Shown here one piece after another: positions 30,201 to 42,535 of a DNA stretch of 64,000 nucleotides; within the stretch, counting starts at the first letter, position 1; the number at the start of each line of letters is the position of its first letter. The translations under genes were made by a program, and so were the position numbers. Where the stretch lies: the NCBI GenBank assembly GCA_963575745.1, contig CAUYUJ010018651.1, positions 1 through 64,000 of the forward strand. The letters run 5' to 3'. This stretch comes from Prorocentrum cordatum. Its lineage: Eukaryota; Sar; Dinophyceae; Prorocentrales; Prorocentraceae. The notes beneath the pieces were generated by a model. It worked only from the letters and a program-made list of their open reading frames with translations. It was not told the origin of the DNA and ran no database searches.

Positions 30201-33200
30201 GTCCATTAGGGAGAACATACGACAGAGCCAATGTGACCTTCAAAATCCAACCGGCCACCGTTAAGGGCCAACGTTGGTTCCCAAGCTAACATGGCGACTT
30301 TTGCAATGCGGACAATACAGAACTCCCAATGGGCTCGCGCGCGCGCGACTGTGAGGTTCTGTGTTGTCCACCACAGAAAGCACACAACAAAACCAAGGTT
30401 ACGTTGGTTTCCACGCCCACATGGCTACTTTTCTATTGTGAACGATATAGACCCCACTACGGGCACGCACGCGCGCGCTCCATCATAGAAAGCACACAGC
30501 GGAACCCATGCTAACTTCAAAATCCAACCAGTCACCGCGAAGGGCGCACTTTAGCTCCCAGACCACCATGGTGAGTTTTATCTGTTGGAAATACAACACT
30601 TCAAACGGAGGCGCGCGCGCGCGCCATCGTGGAAATTATATAACAGAGCCAATGTTAATTTGAAAATCAGATCGGCCCCCATTAGTGGTTCTCGTTCGTT
30701 TCCAAGACAACAGGTAAACTTCCTTGCGAGGAAAATAGAGACTTCCCAACGGGCGCGCGCGCACCATCGGAGAAAGCATACAACAGAACCAGTGTTACTT
30801 CAAAATACAATAGGTCACTGCAAAGGGGCCACATTGGTTTCCAAGCCAACATAGCGATTTTTCCGTTATGGGCAATACGGAACTCCCCATGGTTGTCTGG
30901 ACAGTAGCGAGCGCGCGAGAGGGGTCTGTGTTGTCCACAATGGAAAAAAGAGACATGTAATTCCAAAAACTGAATTCCAAATTTCTGTGAATCGTTAAGG
31001 AGGCCGACGGACGCGCCGACATTTCTATTGTGGACAATACAGAACTCACCGCGCGCGCGGGGAGTTCTGCATTGTCCACAAAACAAAAGTCGACATGTGC
31101 GCGCGCACGGCGGGGTTTTGCATTGCCCACGAAAGAGCAGTCGACATCAAATTCCTGAAACTGAATTCAACATTTCCGTGAACGTTCGAAGAGGCCGACG
31201 GGCGCGCCGACTTTTGCATTGTGGACAATACAGAACTCTCCGCGCGCGCGGGAAGTTTAGCATTGTCATCAAAAGAAAAGTCGACATGTAATTCCAAAAA
31301 ATGAATCCAAACTTTCTGTGAACATTTAAGAAGGCCGACCTTTCAGTTTTTTGGAAGTACATGCCGACTTTTCTATTGTGGACAACACAGGCCTCCCCGT
31401 GCGCTTGGGGGCTCTGTAATCCACAATAGAAAAGTCGGCGCGTCCGTCGGACCCCTTGAATGTTCACAGAAATTTACACTGTTTTCGGAATTACATGTCT
31501 GTGTTTTCAACTGTGGGCAATACAGAACTCACAACGGGCGCGCGCTCGCGCGTGGTTCTGCTGCCACTCAGAGAAAGCAGACATCAGAACCCATGTTGAA
31601 TCCACAATGCAAGCGGCCACCGTTAAAGGTTCACGTTAGTTTCCTAACCAATATGGCGACTTCTTTACTGCTGACAATACAGAACCCCCAACGGACGCGC
31701 ACGCGCGCGCGCGGGAGGTCCCGTGTAGTCCATTAGGGAGGACATACGACAGAGCCAATGTGACCTTCAAAATCCAACCGGCCACCGTTAAGGGCCAACG
31801 TTGGTTCCCAACTAGCATGGCGACTTTTGCAATGCGGACAATACAGAACTCCCAATGGGCTCGCGCGCGCGCGACTGTGAGGTTCTGTGTTGTCCACCAC
31901 AGAAAGCACACAACAAAACCAAGGTCACGTTGGTTTCCACGCCCAGATGGCTACTTTTCTATTGTGAACGATATAGACCCCACTACGGGCACGCACGCGC
32001 GCGCTCCATCATAGAAAGCACACAGCGGAACCCATGCTAACTTCAAAATCCAACCAGTCACCCCGTTAAGGGCGCACTTTAGCTTCCAGACCAGCATGGG
32101 GAGTTCTATATGTTGGAAATACAACACTTCAAACGGAAGCGCGCGCGCGCCATCGTGTAAATCATACAACAGAGCCAATGTTATTTTGAAAGTCAGATCG
32201 GCCACCATTAGTGGTTCTCGTTCGTTTCCAAGACAACAGGTAAACTTCCTTGTGAGGAAAATAGAGACCTCCCAACGGGCGCGCGCGCACCATCAGAGAA
32301 AGCATACAACAGAACTAGTGTTACTTCAAAATACAATAGGTCACTGCTAAGGGGCCACATTGGTTTCCAAGCCAACATAGCGACTTTTTCGTTATGGGCA
32401 GTACGGAACTCCCCATGGTTGTCTGGGCGGTAGCGAGCGCGCGAGGGGGGTCTGCGTTGTCCACAATAGAAAAAGAGACATGTAATTCCAAAAACTGAAT
32501 TCCAAATTTCTGTGAATCGTTAAGGGGGCCGACGGACGCGCCGACATTTCTATTGTGGACAATACAGAACTCCCCGCGCGCGCGGGGAGTTCTGCATTGT
32601 CCACAAAACAAAAGTCGACAGGTGCGCGCGCGGCGGGTTTTGCATTGCCCACGAAAGAGCAGTCGACATCTAATTCCTGAAACTGAATTCAACATTTCCG
32701 CGAACCTTCAAAGAGGCCGACGGACGCGCCGACTTTTCTATAGTGGACAATACAGAACTCTCCGCGCGCGCGGGAAGTTTAGCATTGTCAACAGTAGGAA
32801 AATCGCCATATAATTCCGAAGGATGAGTCCAAACTTTCTGTGAGCATTTAAGAAGGCCGACCTTTCAGTTTTTGGAAGTACATGCCGACTTTTCTAGTGT
32901 GGACAACACAGACCTCCCCGTGCGCTTGGGGGCTCTGCAGTCCACAATAGAGAAGTCGGCGCGTCCGTCGGACCCCTTAAATGTTCACCGGCATTTACAT
33001 TGTTTTCGGAATTACATGTCTGTTTTTTTCTACTGTGGACAGTACAGAACTCCCCCCGCGCGCGCGCGGGCGCGGGGGGTCTATATTGCCCACAATAAAA
33101 GTTGGCGCGTCCGTCGGCCTCCTTTAAGGTTTCCAGCAATTTTGAAAACAGTTTGTTGAATTACATGTGGGGTTTTCTATTGTGGGCAACACAGAACTCA

Positions 33201-34080
33201 CCGCGCGCGCGGGGAGTTCTGCGCTGTCAACAAAAGAAAAGTCAGCGCGCCCGTCGGCCTCCTTAAGGGTTCACACAAAATTTGAATTCAGTTTTTTAAT
33301 TACATGTCGTCATTTTTAATGTGGACAATACAGAACTTCCCGCGCGCATGCGGATTTAGTCCACAATAGAACAGTCGGCGCGTCCGTCGGCCCCCTTAAA
33401 GGTTCACAGCAATTTCGAATTCAGTTTTTGGAATTACATGATCACAATAGAAAAGTCGGCGCGTACGTCGCCCTCCTTCAAGAGATTACTTAAGTCTCCA
33501 TTGCGCCTTTCATTTTTTGTATTTTCGGGAGTACAGAAGTCCCACCGGGCGCGCGCGCGCGTGGGAGGTGGTGTGCTGTCCATTATAGGAACCAGACAAC
33601 AGAACGAATGTGAATTTCAAAACCCGATGGGCCATCGTTAAGGCTTCACTGTAGTTTCCATTCCAACATGGCGACTTTTCTGATGTGGACAATACAGCAC
33701 TCTCAACGGGGGCGCGCGGGCGCGCCATCATAGAAAGCAGATCACAGAACCAACGTTACTGTCAAAACCCAACCGGTCACCGTTAAGGGTTCACTTTAGT
33801 TTCCAAGTCAACATGGCGACTTTTATATTGATGACAATATCGCACTTCCAACGGGCGCGCGCCATCCTAGAGGGCATGCAGCAGGACCCATGATAACTTC
33901 GAAATCCAATCGGCCACCTCTAAAGGTTCACTTTAGGTCCCAAGACAGCATGGAGACGTTTCTGATGTTGACAACACACAGGACCCATGTTAACTTCAAA
34001 AAACCAATCGGCCACAGTTAAGGGATCATTTTAATTTCCAAGGCAACATGCCGACTTTTCTATTGTGGACAATCGAAGAA
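27255..34080. repeat. hairpin satellite block A (two monomer types, (CG)n cores, ~1.52-kb higher-order repeat)
   Basis: Type 1 monomers (~190 bp) carry GACAATACAGAACTCCCAAC, a (GC)n core, GTTCTGTGTTGTCCA, AGAAAACATACAACAGAACC and GGCCACCGTTAAGGGTTCAC. Type 2 monomers carry TCTATTGTGGACAATACAG, AACTCC(CG)nGGAGTT, CTGTATTGTCCACAATAGAA and GGCGCGTCCGTCGGCCTCCT, so nearly half of each folds back on itself (for example 29507-29570). Types 1 and 2 alternate in blocks. A unit starting AATACAGAACTCACAACGGG repeats at 28471, 29992 and 31519, a higher-order period of about 1521-1527 bp. All ORFs here are artefacts. Confidence 0.93.
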
Positions 34081-34230
34081 AGGCTCTGGGGGCTCTCTAT
34101 GGGGCCCCAGGGGCTCGCCAAGGAATCCCAGGGGCTCTCCCAGAGGTTGTGGGGTTCTCCCTGCGGTCTAAGGCCCCCCACGCGTGACGATACATAGAAG
34201 CCAGGCATCGGCAGGGCGATTGCGAAGTCG
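34080..34230. other. short GGGGCTCTC-repeat spacer
   Basis: Four imperfect CCAGGGGCTC/CTGGGGGCTC words at 34085-34145; no gene. Confidence 0.5.
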
Positions 34231-34234
34231 ACGT

Positions 34235-34780
34235 GATACAACAACAAGCAGATATAACCACACCAACAGTACATCGGACAACACTACCAATATATAGGAC
34301 CACACCTTCAAATAGATCGGAAAACTCCAAAAGTAGATAAGACCACACCAAACGTATGTAAGACCACGCCACAAGTGCATAGGACCACACCAATAGGTAG
34401 CTAGGACGACCTCAGCAGGATACAGGACCACACCGAGAACGCAGATACGACCACACCAATAATATACAGGACCACCCCACAAGTAAATGGGACCAACCCG
34501 AAGGTAGATATGACCACTCCAACTCCAAAAGTAGATAGGACCAGCCCGCAAGTAGATAGGACCACATGAACCAGTACATATGTCAACACCGAAATATATA
34601 GTAACATACCGACAGGGTTACAGGACGGCGCAAACAAGTACATAGGACCACCCCAAGCGCACAGAGGACGGCACCAAAAATATATAGGACCAACCTCTAA
34701 GAAACGGGACCACACCAAAAGTAGATATAACCACAACACAAGCAGGGGCGACCATACTAAAAGTAGATAGGACCGCTCTC
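34235..34780. repeat. TAGGACCACACC minisatellite
   Basis: Degenerate tandem of 20-30 bp built on TAGATAGGACCACACCAAAA. Confidence 0.9.
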
Positions 34781-34949
34781 GTCGTCGTAGCTGCGACCCA
34801 GGCTGTATCAGAGACTGTAGCCAGACGTCGTGGTCCTCTGGACTACGAGAACACGCTGCAAGCTAAAAAGCTTCACGGAACAAGGCAATCCTTTGTTCTC
34901 GGCCACAGATCTGGGCCTGTAGGATTAGGGTATGTATGGTATGGAGAGC

Positions 34950-35965
34950 TACATGGGCTTAAGCAGCTAGATAGGTATCAACCGCTAGATGAATATAAAC
35001 AGATAGATGTCTATAAGCAACTAGATGGATATAAAAGGCCAGATTGGTATGCACAGCTATTTGGATATAAACAGATAGATGGGTATAAACAGCTAGATGG
35101 GTATACACACCTAGATGCGTATAAACAGCTAGATGGGTATGATTAGCTAGACCATCTAGATGTGTATATACAGCTAGATGGGTATAAACAGCTAGGTTGG
35201 CATAAAGGGATGTAGGTGTATGAACGGCTAGATGTGCATAAGCTACCCGAAACAGCTAGATTTGTATATACTGCTAGATGTGTGTAACCAGCTAAATGGG
35301 TATAACCAGCGAGATGGCTGCAAATACATATATATACACACACGTGAACCGCGAGATGGGTGTACACATGTATATGGACAAAAACGGCGATATGGGTATA
35401 GACAGCTAAATGGGTATAGAAATCTAGATGTGCAATAATAGCGGTGTGTGCATACACAGCTACATGGGTATACATCGCTAGATTAATATAAACAACTAGA
35501 TGGGTATGAGCGGCTAGATTTGTAGCAACAGCTAGATGTGCATAAACAGCTAGATGTGCATAAACATGCTGATGTGCATGAAAGGCCACATGGGTATAAA
35601 CAGATAGATGTGTATACACAGCTGGATGGGTTTAGACAATTGGGTGGGCATGACCAGCTAGATTGGTATAAGCAGCTAGATGGGCATGAGCAGCTAGATC
35701 GGTCTGAACAGCTTGAACGGATGCACGGGTAAAAACAGCTAGATGGGTATACACAGCTGGATATATATATATATACACGTATAAACAGCTAGATGGGTGC
35801 AAATAGCAAGATGGTAATAAGCAGCTGTCGGGGTATAAACTGCTAGATGGGCATAACAAGCTAGATGGGTAAACGCAGCTAGATAACTATAAACAGCTAG
35901 ATGTACATAAACAGCTAGATGGGCATAAACAGCTAGATGGGTATACACAGCTAGATGGGTATAAC
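34950..35965. repeat. AACAGCTAGATGGGTATA minisatellite (~18 bp)
   Basis: About 50 degenerate copies, with a small (TA)n run near 35762. Confidence 0.95.
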
Positions 35966-35969
35966 AGTG

Positions 35970-36460
35970 CATTCGCGGTTTCGAAGCAGCTTCCAGCTCT
36001 CCAGGTTTCCACCCCCCCATCCAATCCCCCGCTCTATGGCCCGCTCCCCCCCCCCCTCCCCATGACCCACCCGCAAGACGGGCCCATACGGCAGTGACTT
36101 TTGAGGCACGCACAGCATTCAGCATGAATGACTCTATGGGGCTCGAGGACTCCCTACTCAGTGCCTGCGGCGTTATGGCGGATAGTATACACGCTTTGTT
36201 GTCATGGACGCAAGTTTTCGGGCAGGCTGTTCAGGCCCTCGCTGCGTGCAGTTGGAGCAAGCGTCCAGTGATGTTTTCCATGCCACCCCATACGATCCAA
36301 CTGCGCACCTGTGAGAAGTTAGCTCGCGATCTTGCATCCCTTCTTGTGCCTCCACCTGTGGGCCGCTGATGGTCATCGTTGGCTGCCCTATGCATTGGAG
36401 TCGGGTGGCGAGTAACTCTGAGCACGATACGCAAGCATTTGTACTGAACGGAGAACGGAT
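35970..36460 (+). other. unassigned; ORF 36124-36369 (81 aa)
   Basis: ATG 36124 opens MNDSMGLEDSLLSACGVMAD... ending PPPVGR-stop. It is repeat-free, but no motif or splice context supports it. Confidence 0.25.
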
Positions 36461-36461
36461 T

Positions 36462-36655
36462 CGCCTCCTCTCGGGTTCGCCTCCCCTCGGGCTCGCCTCC
36501 CCTAAGTTTGGCCTCCCCTCGGGTTCGCCTCCCCTCGGGTTCACCACCCCTCGGGTTCGCCTCCCCTGGGATTCGCTTCCCCTCGGGTTCGCTTCCCCTC
36601 GGGTTCGCCTTCCCTCGGGTGCGCCTTCCCTCGGGCTCGCCTCCCCTCAAGCTGC
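36462..36655. repeat. TTCGCCTCCCCTCGGG minisatellite (~16-17 bp)
   Basis: About 11 copies with C/T variants. Confidence 0.95.
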
Positions 36656-36659
36656 GCCA

Positions 36660-37380
36660 TCCGTGGCCGCCTTGGAAGCCATCTAGGCCGTATCTTGGAA
36701 GACACATTGGCCGTCTTGGAGTCCGTCTTGGGCCATCTTAGCCGTTATGGAGAACATATTGGGCCGTTGGAAGCCGCTTGGGGGGGCCTTCTTGGGGGGA
36801 TACTGGATACTGGGCCGTCTCGGCACGTCGTGTGACCATCTTGGAGGCCACCTGGGCCGTCGGAGGCTGTCGAAAGCCTGGGGCTATTGTTGGTTTTCTG
36901 CTCGTTCGCCTGCTGCCAGCACCCCCAGTGGCATAACCACCAGTTGCTGCTTCCCCAGTTGTCAGAGAGATGTTTTGGTAAGCAACTCCTGGTTGGTACC
37001 TCGCCCTCATTTGCCGCCCCTTCAGGCTCGAGCAAATACGCGACGATTCCTTTGCACTCGGAGACTCATTAGCCCTTGTGCCAGGGCCGATTGAGGAAGA
37101 CATCATGCCGCCCAAGCGTTTGGTCCCCTGTCCGAAATTCCTCCGGAGGACCAGCCCTTTGATGAAGCGCCGTTTCATGAAGCTTCTGAAGACGATCAAG
37201 TTGCTGAAGGCGAAGTGCGGCAGGCAGGGAGTAAGGCTTCGCTTGATGACGACTCGCCTCGCCTCGATCAGAGACGCCAGCGCATCGGCCATCCAGAAGG
37301 ACGGCGAGGCCAAGGTCGAGGACATTCATATCCTCCGAGCCGTGGGCGATGCTATCCCCACCGATTCAGACGAGGAGTAG
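36660..37380 (+). other. possible terminal exon 37078-37380
   Basis: The plus frame gives a basic, helical peptide (PIEEDIMPPKRLVPCPKFLR, PLMKRRFMKLLKTIKLLKAK) with an acidic end IPTDSDEE-stop (37380). It looks protein-like and repeat-free, but its start, upstream exon and family are unknown. 36660-36880 is of the GGCCGTCTTGG degenerate type. Confidence 0.35.
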
Positions 37381-37599
37381 GCTGAATCTAGACAGTGAGG
37401 AGCAATACAACTCCCAGCGCATCAGGCTGGTGGAGGGCCGCGTAGAAAAAAAAACATCGTCATCGCCATGAACATCAGCATCATCATCAATGTCTTCGCT
37501 GGAGCCCTGAACTACACGGGCTCGAATCCAACACGGCATACACGTAACGACGAATTGAACTCATACACGATGCCGTCACATGCCAAACGATTTGTTGAG

Positions 37600-38111
37600 C
37601 TATATGCGTCAACACACATACATACAAACATACATACATACGTGCATCCATACATGTATGCATGAACACATGCATACCTACACACATATAAGCATGTATG
37701 CATGCATGCATGCAAGCATGCATGCATGCATACATACATGCGTACACCCGTGCATGCAGACATTCATACATACATGCATACATATACACACGCGCATACA
37801 TACATACATACATACATACATACATACATACATACATACATACGTACCTACGCACGTACAGAGCTACATGCCTACATACCTACATACATACACACATACA
37901 GACATGCAGTCACGCATGCATACATAGATACATACATACATGCATACATGCATACATACAAACAAACAAACCTGCATGCGTACATGCATACATCCATACA
38001 TAAATACATACATGCATGCATGCATGCATCCATACATACCTACATGCACACAGGCAGACGGACAGACAGACCGACAGGCAGACATACGCACATGCATGAA
38101 TACATGCATAC

Positions 38112-38167
<56 letters not shown>

Positions 38168-38173
38168 GTAGTA

Positions 38174-38226
<53 letters not shown>

Positions 38227-38720
38227 AGTAGTAGTAGTAGTGATAGCAGTAGCCGCAGTAGTAGTAGTAGTGGTGGTAGTAGTAGTGGTAGTACCTACAC
38301 ATATACATGTCTATATACACACTTACATGCATGTATACATACATACATACACACATATACATGCATGCATACATACACATACATGTATACATACATACAT
38401 GCATACATATATACATACATACATACATACATACATACATACATACATACATGCATGCATGCATACATACATACATACGCACATACATACATACATACAT
38501 ACATACATACATACATACATACATACCCATGCATCCAAACATACATACATGTATACATGCATGCATGCATACGTACGCACGTACATACGCACGCATGCAC
38601 GCACATACATACCTACCTACCTACCTACATGCATCCATACATACATACATGCATGCATGCATGCATCCATCCATACATACATACATGCACACATAACCAT
38701 ACACGTGTAGACATGTGTAC
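37600..38720. repeat. ACAT/GCAT tetranucleotide and AGT trinucleotide microsatellites
   Basis: (ACAT)n with (GCAT)n at 37605-38110 and 38295-38700; (AGT)n at 38112-38295 between them. Confidence 0.97.
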
Positions 38721-39115
38721 ACACACGAGTAGCTGCACATCCATGCACGTCACGGCGTGTATCCTAGGCTACTCGCAGGGGCGCCCCGTTACTCTCGCTT
38801 CGCGCCTCGCGGCCTGGGCCGCCAGGCTGCAATCCTCCATGGAGGCGCGCGGGCGCGAAGATGGCCACGCGCGTGGCATCGCGGAGCGCAAGGCGCAAAC
38901 TGGAGTCACCTACCTCGCGGGCTCCCCTCCGCCCCATTGTGTCCACAATAGGCTTGCCTATCGAAGTTCACAAGCCCACTCCTAGGAGCTGGTCCCTCGC
39001 CAGAGTAGAGTGGAGAAGAGCCGATCAGAGCAGGAGCAGCGTACAGTAGAGCAGTGGAGGATTGCAGTAGGGCAGATAAGAGTAGAGCGGCGTAGGCACG
39101 GGCATCGCGGCTGCG
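38720..39115. other. no gene recognised
   Basis: The ORF continuing from the microsatellite to 38985 has no motif. 39010-39100 has AGAGTAGAGTGGAG-type degenerate words. Confidence 0.3.
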
Positions 39116-39119
39116 ACGC

Positions 39120-39290
39120 AGATCAGAACCTACTTGGAGCCAACGATTGGGAGAACTAACTGTTCTAGCTGTTGTATCCCAAAACCTAGCTGGGGGCAAC
39201 GCTGGTAGAAATAACGGTGGGACCCAGCTGATTATCCCATAACCTATTTGGAGCCAGCGCTGGTAGAAATAACTGTTCTAGCTGTTTTGG
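39120..39290. repeat. three imperfect ~60-bp direct repeats upstream of the 39320 ORF
   Basis: AACCTACTTGGAGCCAACG, AACCTAGCTGGGGGCAACG and AACCTATTTGGAGCCAGCG head three copies; two share AACTGTTCTAGCTGTT. A related TTTGGAGTCAGCGCTGGTAA occurs at about 45867, upstream of the transposase-like gene. Confidence 0.7.
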
Positions 39291-39319
39291 CTCGGGCAAC
39301 CGCTTCCCCGCCAGGCCGA

Positions 39320-39991
39320 ATGACTTTGTTCCCTGACACTGTTGATGCCGTTGCCCTGCCAGCGGGCCCTGGCAGCTACGGCGTCACAGATTTCAGAGGG
39401 CCTTCGTTCACGACGTCTGGCTACGGCGACGACCAGTGCGGTCAAGATGGGCTTGGTTATGGTACAATCGTTGCGCCATCAACGGCTGACTTGGCGGTAT
39501 TCGCGCGCAGCGTGCTGGTGCACGGCCACTGTGGGTCTTGGTCGCCATGGAGGACCCAGAAAGTGATCTGGGCATCGCCACACAGGTTCCCCTTCGACCA
39601 GAACTGCTCCGACGACGAGAGCGGCGGACACTTTTACAAGGCTGGGGACCATGGCCTGTACGACCTCGCGCGGCCTCGCAGCCCCGTCGGCTACGATAAG
39701 ATGCCATCCAGCGACTACGTCGGCGCCGACGCCGACATCGGGCACGACGACGACATGCACGGCCAGCATCAAGTCTTTGAGGTGGCGTGTTCTTGCTTCG
39801 AGTTCTTCCTCGTGAAGTTCGCAACCGAAGCTCACTCCGACTGGTCCGAGACCAAGGTCCGAGAGTTCGTCAACTCGACCGTGGCCGTCGAGCGGCACCT
39901 GCACTTGTCGGAGCGGGTGGCGCTGACGGTTCGCCCGTGGATCCTAGCGGTTCGGTGGGAGCGGGATGAGCCGCCCGACGAGGGCGCCTGA
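39320..39991 (+). CDS. uncharacterised acidic/His-rich protein, 223 aa
   Basis: ATG 39320 to TGA 39991, repeat-free. The N-terminal part is Gly-rich (PAGPGSYGVTDFRGPSFTTS). A Cys/His/Asp-rich middle includes FDQNCSDDESGGHFYK and GADADIGHDDDMHGQHQVFE, which could bind metal (inference). A Trp-containing C-terminal helical region follows (SDWSETKVREFVNSTVAVE). No family is recognised. An upstream extension in frame to 39248 exists but would translate the repeats. TAGCTGTTTTGGCTCGGG, at about 39278, resembles the spliced leader at 14 of 18 bases. Intact and with regular codon use, so likely a real gene or recent retrocopy. Confidence 0.55.
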   Translation: MTLFPDTVDAVALPAGPGSYGVTDFRGPSFTTSGYGDDQCGQDGLGYGTIVAPSTADLAVFARSVLVHGHCGSWSPWRTQKVIWASPHRFPFDQNCSDDESGGHFYKAGDHGLYDLARPRSPVGYDKMPSSDYVGADADIGHDDDMHGQHQVFEVACSCFEFFLVKFATEAHSDWSETKVREFVNSTVAVERHLHLSERVALTVRPWILAVRWERDEPPDEGA

Positions 39992-40019
39992 GTGGGCGCG
40001 CGGCCTCCTAGCTTCACGG

Positions 40020-40240
40020 AGGCAGAGGGGAGAGGGGGGAGAGGAAAGATGGAGGAGGAGGAGGACGAGGAGGACAGGAGAGGACGACGTGGAGTGAAGA
40101 GGAGGCGGATGGATGGGGATAAGCAGGAGCAAGATGGGCGGAGAGGGGGGAAGGAGGACGAGGAGGAGGCCAGGAAGATAGGACGAGGTGCAATGATGAG
40201 GAGGCGGATGGAAGAAGATGAGGAGGATCAGGATGGGGGA
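40020..40240. repeat. GGA-rich microsatellite
   Basis: Purine-rich GGA/GAT mixture downstream of the 39320 ORF. Confidence 0.85.
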
Positions 40241-40314
40241 GGGCGTGCCTGTGCATATCTGCGGGCCGTGCGCCGAGCAGGCTGAGTGCCGTGAGACGCG
40301 GAGTGCAAGAACGG

Positions 40315-40472
40315 GCAGGTGCGCTAAGTAGCCGATTCGGCTACTTAGCGCACCGAGGGCGGTGCGCTAAGTAGCCGAATCCGCATACTTAGCACACAAA
40401 ACGCTACGTAGCTCACTTAGCGCACCGCCCTCGGTGCGCTAAGTAGCCGATTCGGCTACTTAGCGCACCTGC
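40315..40472. mobile_element. ~158-bp fold-back (MITE-like) element
   Basis: Left arm 40315-40371 and right arm 40416-40472 are reverse complements with one mismatch around the GAT/GAA centre. Each arm is itself a palindrome (GTGCGCTAAGTAGCCGATTC meeting GGCTACTTAGCGCAC), so it can form a hairpin or a three-armed cruciform. The loop 40372-40415 carries degenerate copies of the same words. No ORF, and no clear target-site duplication was identified. Confidence 0.85.
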
Positions 40473-40479
40473 GTCGTTG

Positions 40480-41085
40480 TTACATCCCTCTGCCATTGAT
40501 CTGCGTCTGCTCTGTCTCTCCTCGCCCCTCCCCATCCTCCCTCCTCCCTCCCCCATCCTCCCTCCTCCCCGTCATGTTTCGCCATCCTCCAACCTCCATC
40601 CCACTCCCCATCCGCCTCCGCGACCCTCATCCACCTCCCTCTCATCCCTGTCCGCCTGCTCCCGCCATGCTCTCGCACACCCCTGCGCCAACTCGCGCCG
40701 CCTGCTGCCATCAGAGTGAAGAAGCCATTGGGCATCTCTAGAGCGCACCCCGCGGGGCCGAATGCCTTGCGATGGGCCCAAACGGGAGCCAAGAGGGGCC
40801 CATCAACACTCCACGGGGGCCAAGACGAGGCAACCGTTACAACCCCCGAACCCTCAAATTCCCACAGCCCCTCCAACCCCGTCCAACCCTCCAATCCCAT
40901 CCACCCCTCCAACTCCTTCCAACCCGCGTTGGCGTGTCTACCAGTGCCGCTGGGCTCGAAAGATTAGATGCGAGCACTTTCTCTGCCGAGGGGGTCAGAC
41001 GGGGCGAGCTATGGCGGCTGGCCATGGATCCGCAGATCTGGGGGGGGGGGGGGGGGGGGCGAGGTTCTGACGCAGAAGCCCCCGA
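40480..41085. repeat. C-rich low-complexity region with poly-G run
   Basis: CCATCCTCCCTCC-type tract at 40490-40660, CCTCCAACCCCGTCCAACCC repeats at 40860-40930 and an 18-base G run at 41041-41058. No convincing gene. Confidence 0.7.
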
Positions 41086-41091
41086 CTCGCA

Positions 41092-41330
41092 AGGGTGAGG
41101 GGGCGGTTACATGGCAGCCAAGCCTCTATATCCCGCATCCCTTGGACAAAGGGGACTTGTTCGACAGACCCACCCTTTTCGCGCCCGACCCAGTTATGGA
41201 CGCCCGTGAAGCTGCGTGGCACCAGTACCTCAAGAGTATCAAGACGGTTCCTAAAGTTAAGGGACAGATTTCCAAACCCATGCTGGGCGTGTGGCTTCCG
41301 AAACTCGACAAAAAAAAACGCACTGGGTGA
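41092..41330 (+). other. possible exon
   Basis: The plus frame reads WQPSLYIPHPLDKGDLFDRP and AAWHQYLKSIKTVPKVKGQI, ending KLDKKKRTG-stop (41330). The composition is protein-like and no repeat is present. The start is not defined and the family is unknown. Confidence 0.35.
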
Positions 41331-41504
41331 CTAGCAGCGGCTTCTGTGTGATGGAGAACGTGAATAGCAAGAACGCTTGTGTGATCACGATCGTCGACTG
41401 AGGATGCGGCATCATTCACACATGTCCAGCCTTACTTTCAATCGCCGCTTGGGGGTACAGGCGTGCTTCGTTCTTGGCCGCGGAGAGAAAGATGGGCCCT
41501 CCTC

Positions 41505-41905
41505 CCTCTTGGGGCCGTAGGCTGTCTTGGGGCCGTAGGCTGCCTTGGGGCCGTAGGCTGTCTTGGGGCCGCATGATGTCTTGGGGCCGTATGCTGTCTT
41601 GGGGCCGTAGGCTGTCTTGGGGCCATAGGCTGTCTTGGGGCCGTAGGCTGTCTTGGGGTCATAGGTTGTCGTGGGGCCCTAGGCTGTCTTGGGGCCGTAG
41701 GCTGTCTTGGGGCCGTAGGCTGCCTTGGGGCCGTAGGCTTTCTTGGGGCCGTAGGCGTCTTGGGGCCATAGGCGTCTCGGGGCCCTAGGCTGTCTTGGGG
41801 CCGTAGGCGTCTTGGGGTCGTAGGCGGTCTTGGGGCCGTAGGCTGTCTTGGGGCCGTAAGCTGTCTTGGGGCCATAGGCTGTGTTGGGGCCATAGGCGTG
41901 TTGAC
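41505..41905. repeat. 18-bp minisatellite TTGGGGCCGTAGGCTGTC
   Basis: About 22 copies, a few shortened to 16-17 bp. On the minus strand it gives a (TAPRQP)n pseudo-ORF. Confidence 0.97.
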
Positions 41906-42029
41906 CAGCTAATCCAACCAGCCCCTCCCATCATGCATCCCCTCTCCTCGTCCACGCCAAGTCCTAGAGGTTACCGTCAATCAAACATGCGTTCGATGCC
42001 CCCACAAAAGTCCTAGGAACTACAACACA

Positions 42030-42535
42030 TGACGTTACTGAGATTGATCATTATGATAACGGTGGAAGCATTGATGGTGTTGGCGATGGTGCTGCGTATG
42101 ACGATGGAGATGACGACCATGGTGAGACGGGTGGTGATATTGACTGTGGTGGTAATGGCTGTTACGAGTATGGTGCTGATGATGATGCTGCAAATGACGA
42201 TGTTTGTGATACTGTCGGTGATGGTGCCGATGCTGATGATGCTGATGATTATGACGACGAGGCTGGTGATAACGCTGCAGGTGATGATAATGATGCCAGG
42301 TCCCGTTTGGGGCCACGATGGCAATCAAGCGGCGATAATACTCGCGATGAGGACCATGCTGATGACGACGGCGACAACGACGACGACGCTGATCATGATG
42401 ACGATGCTGATGATGATGATGACGACGACGACGACGATGATGACGATGATGATGATGCTGATGCTGATGGTATTGGTATGGCGATGGTCACGATGACGAG
42501 GGCCCATGACGACAGCGGTGATGGTGATTAGGACG
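42030..42535. repeat. GAT/GTG degenerate microsatellite
   Basis: Trinucleotide-rich (GAT, GAC, GGT). A 42300-42345 segment is unique. Confidence 0.85.

Noticed and set aside
34080-38720. CRISPR-like or direct-repeat array
   Set aside because: Repeats are contiguous degenerate minisatellites without unique spacers; eukaryotic context.
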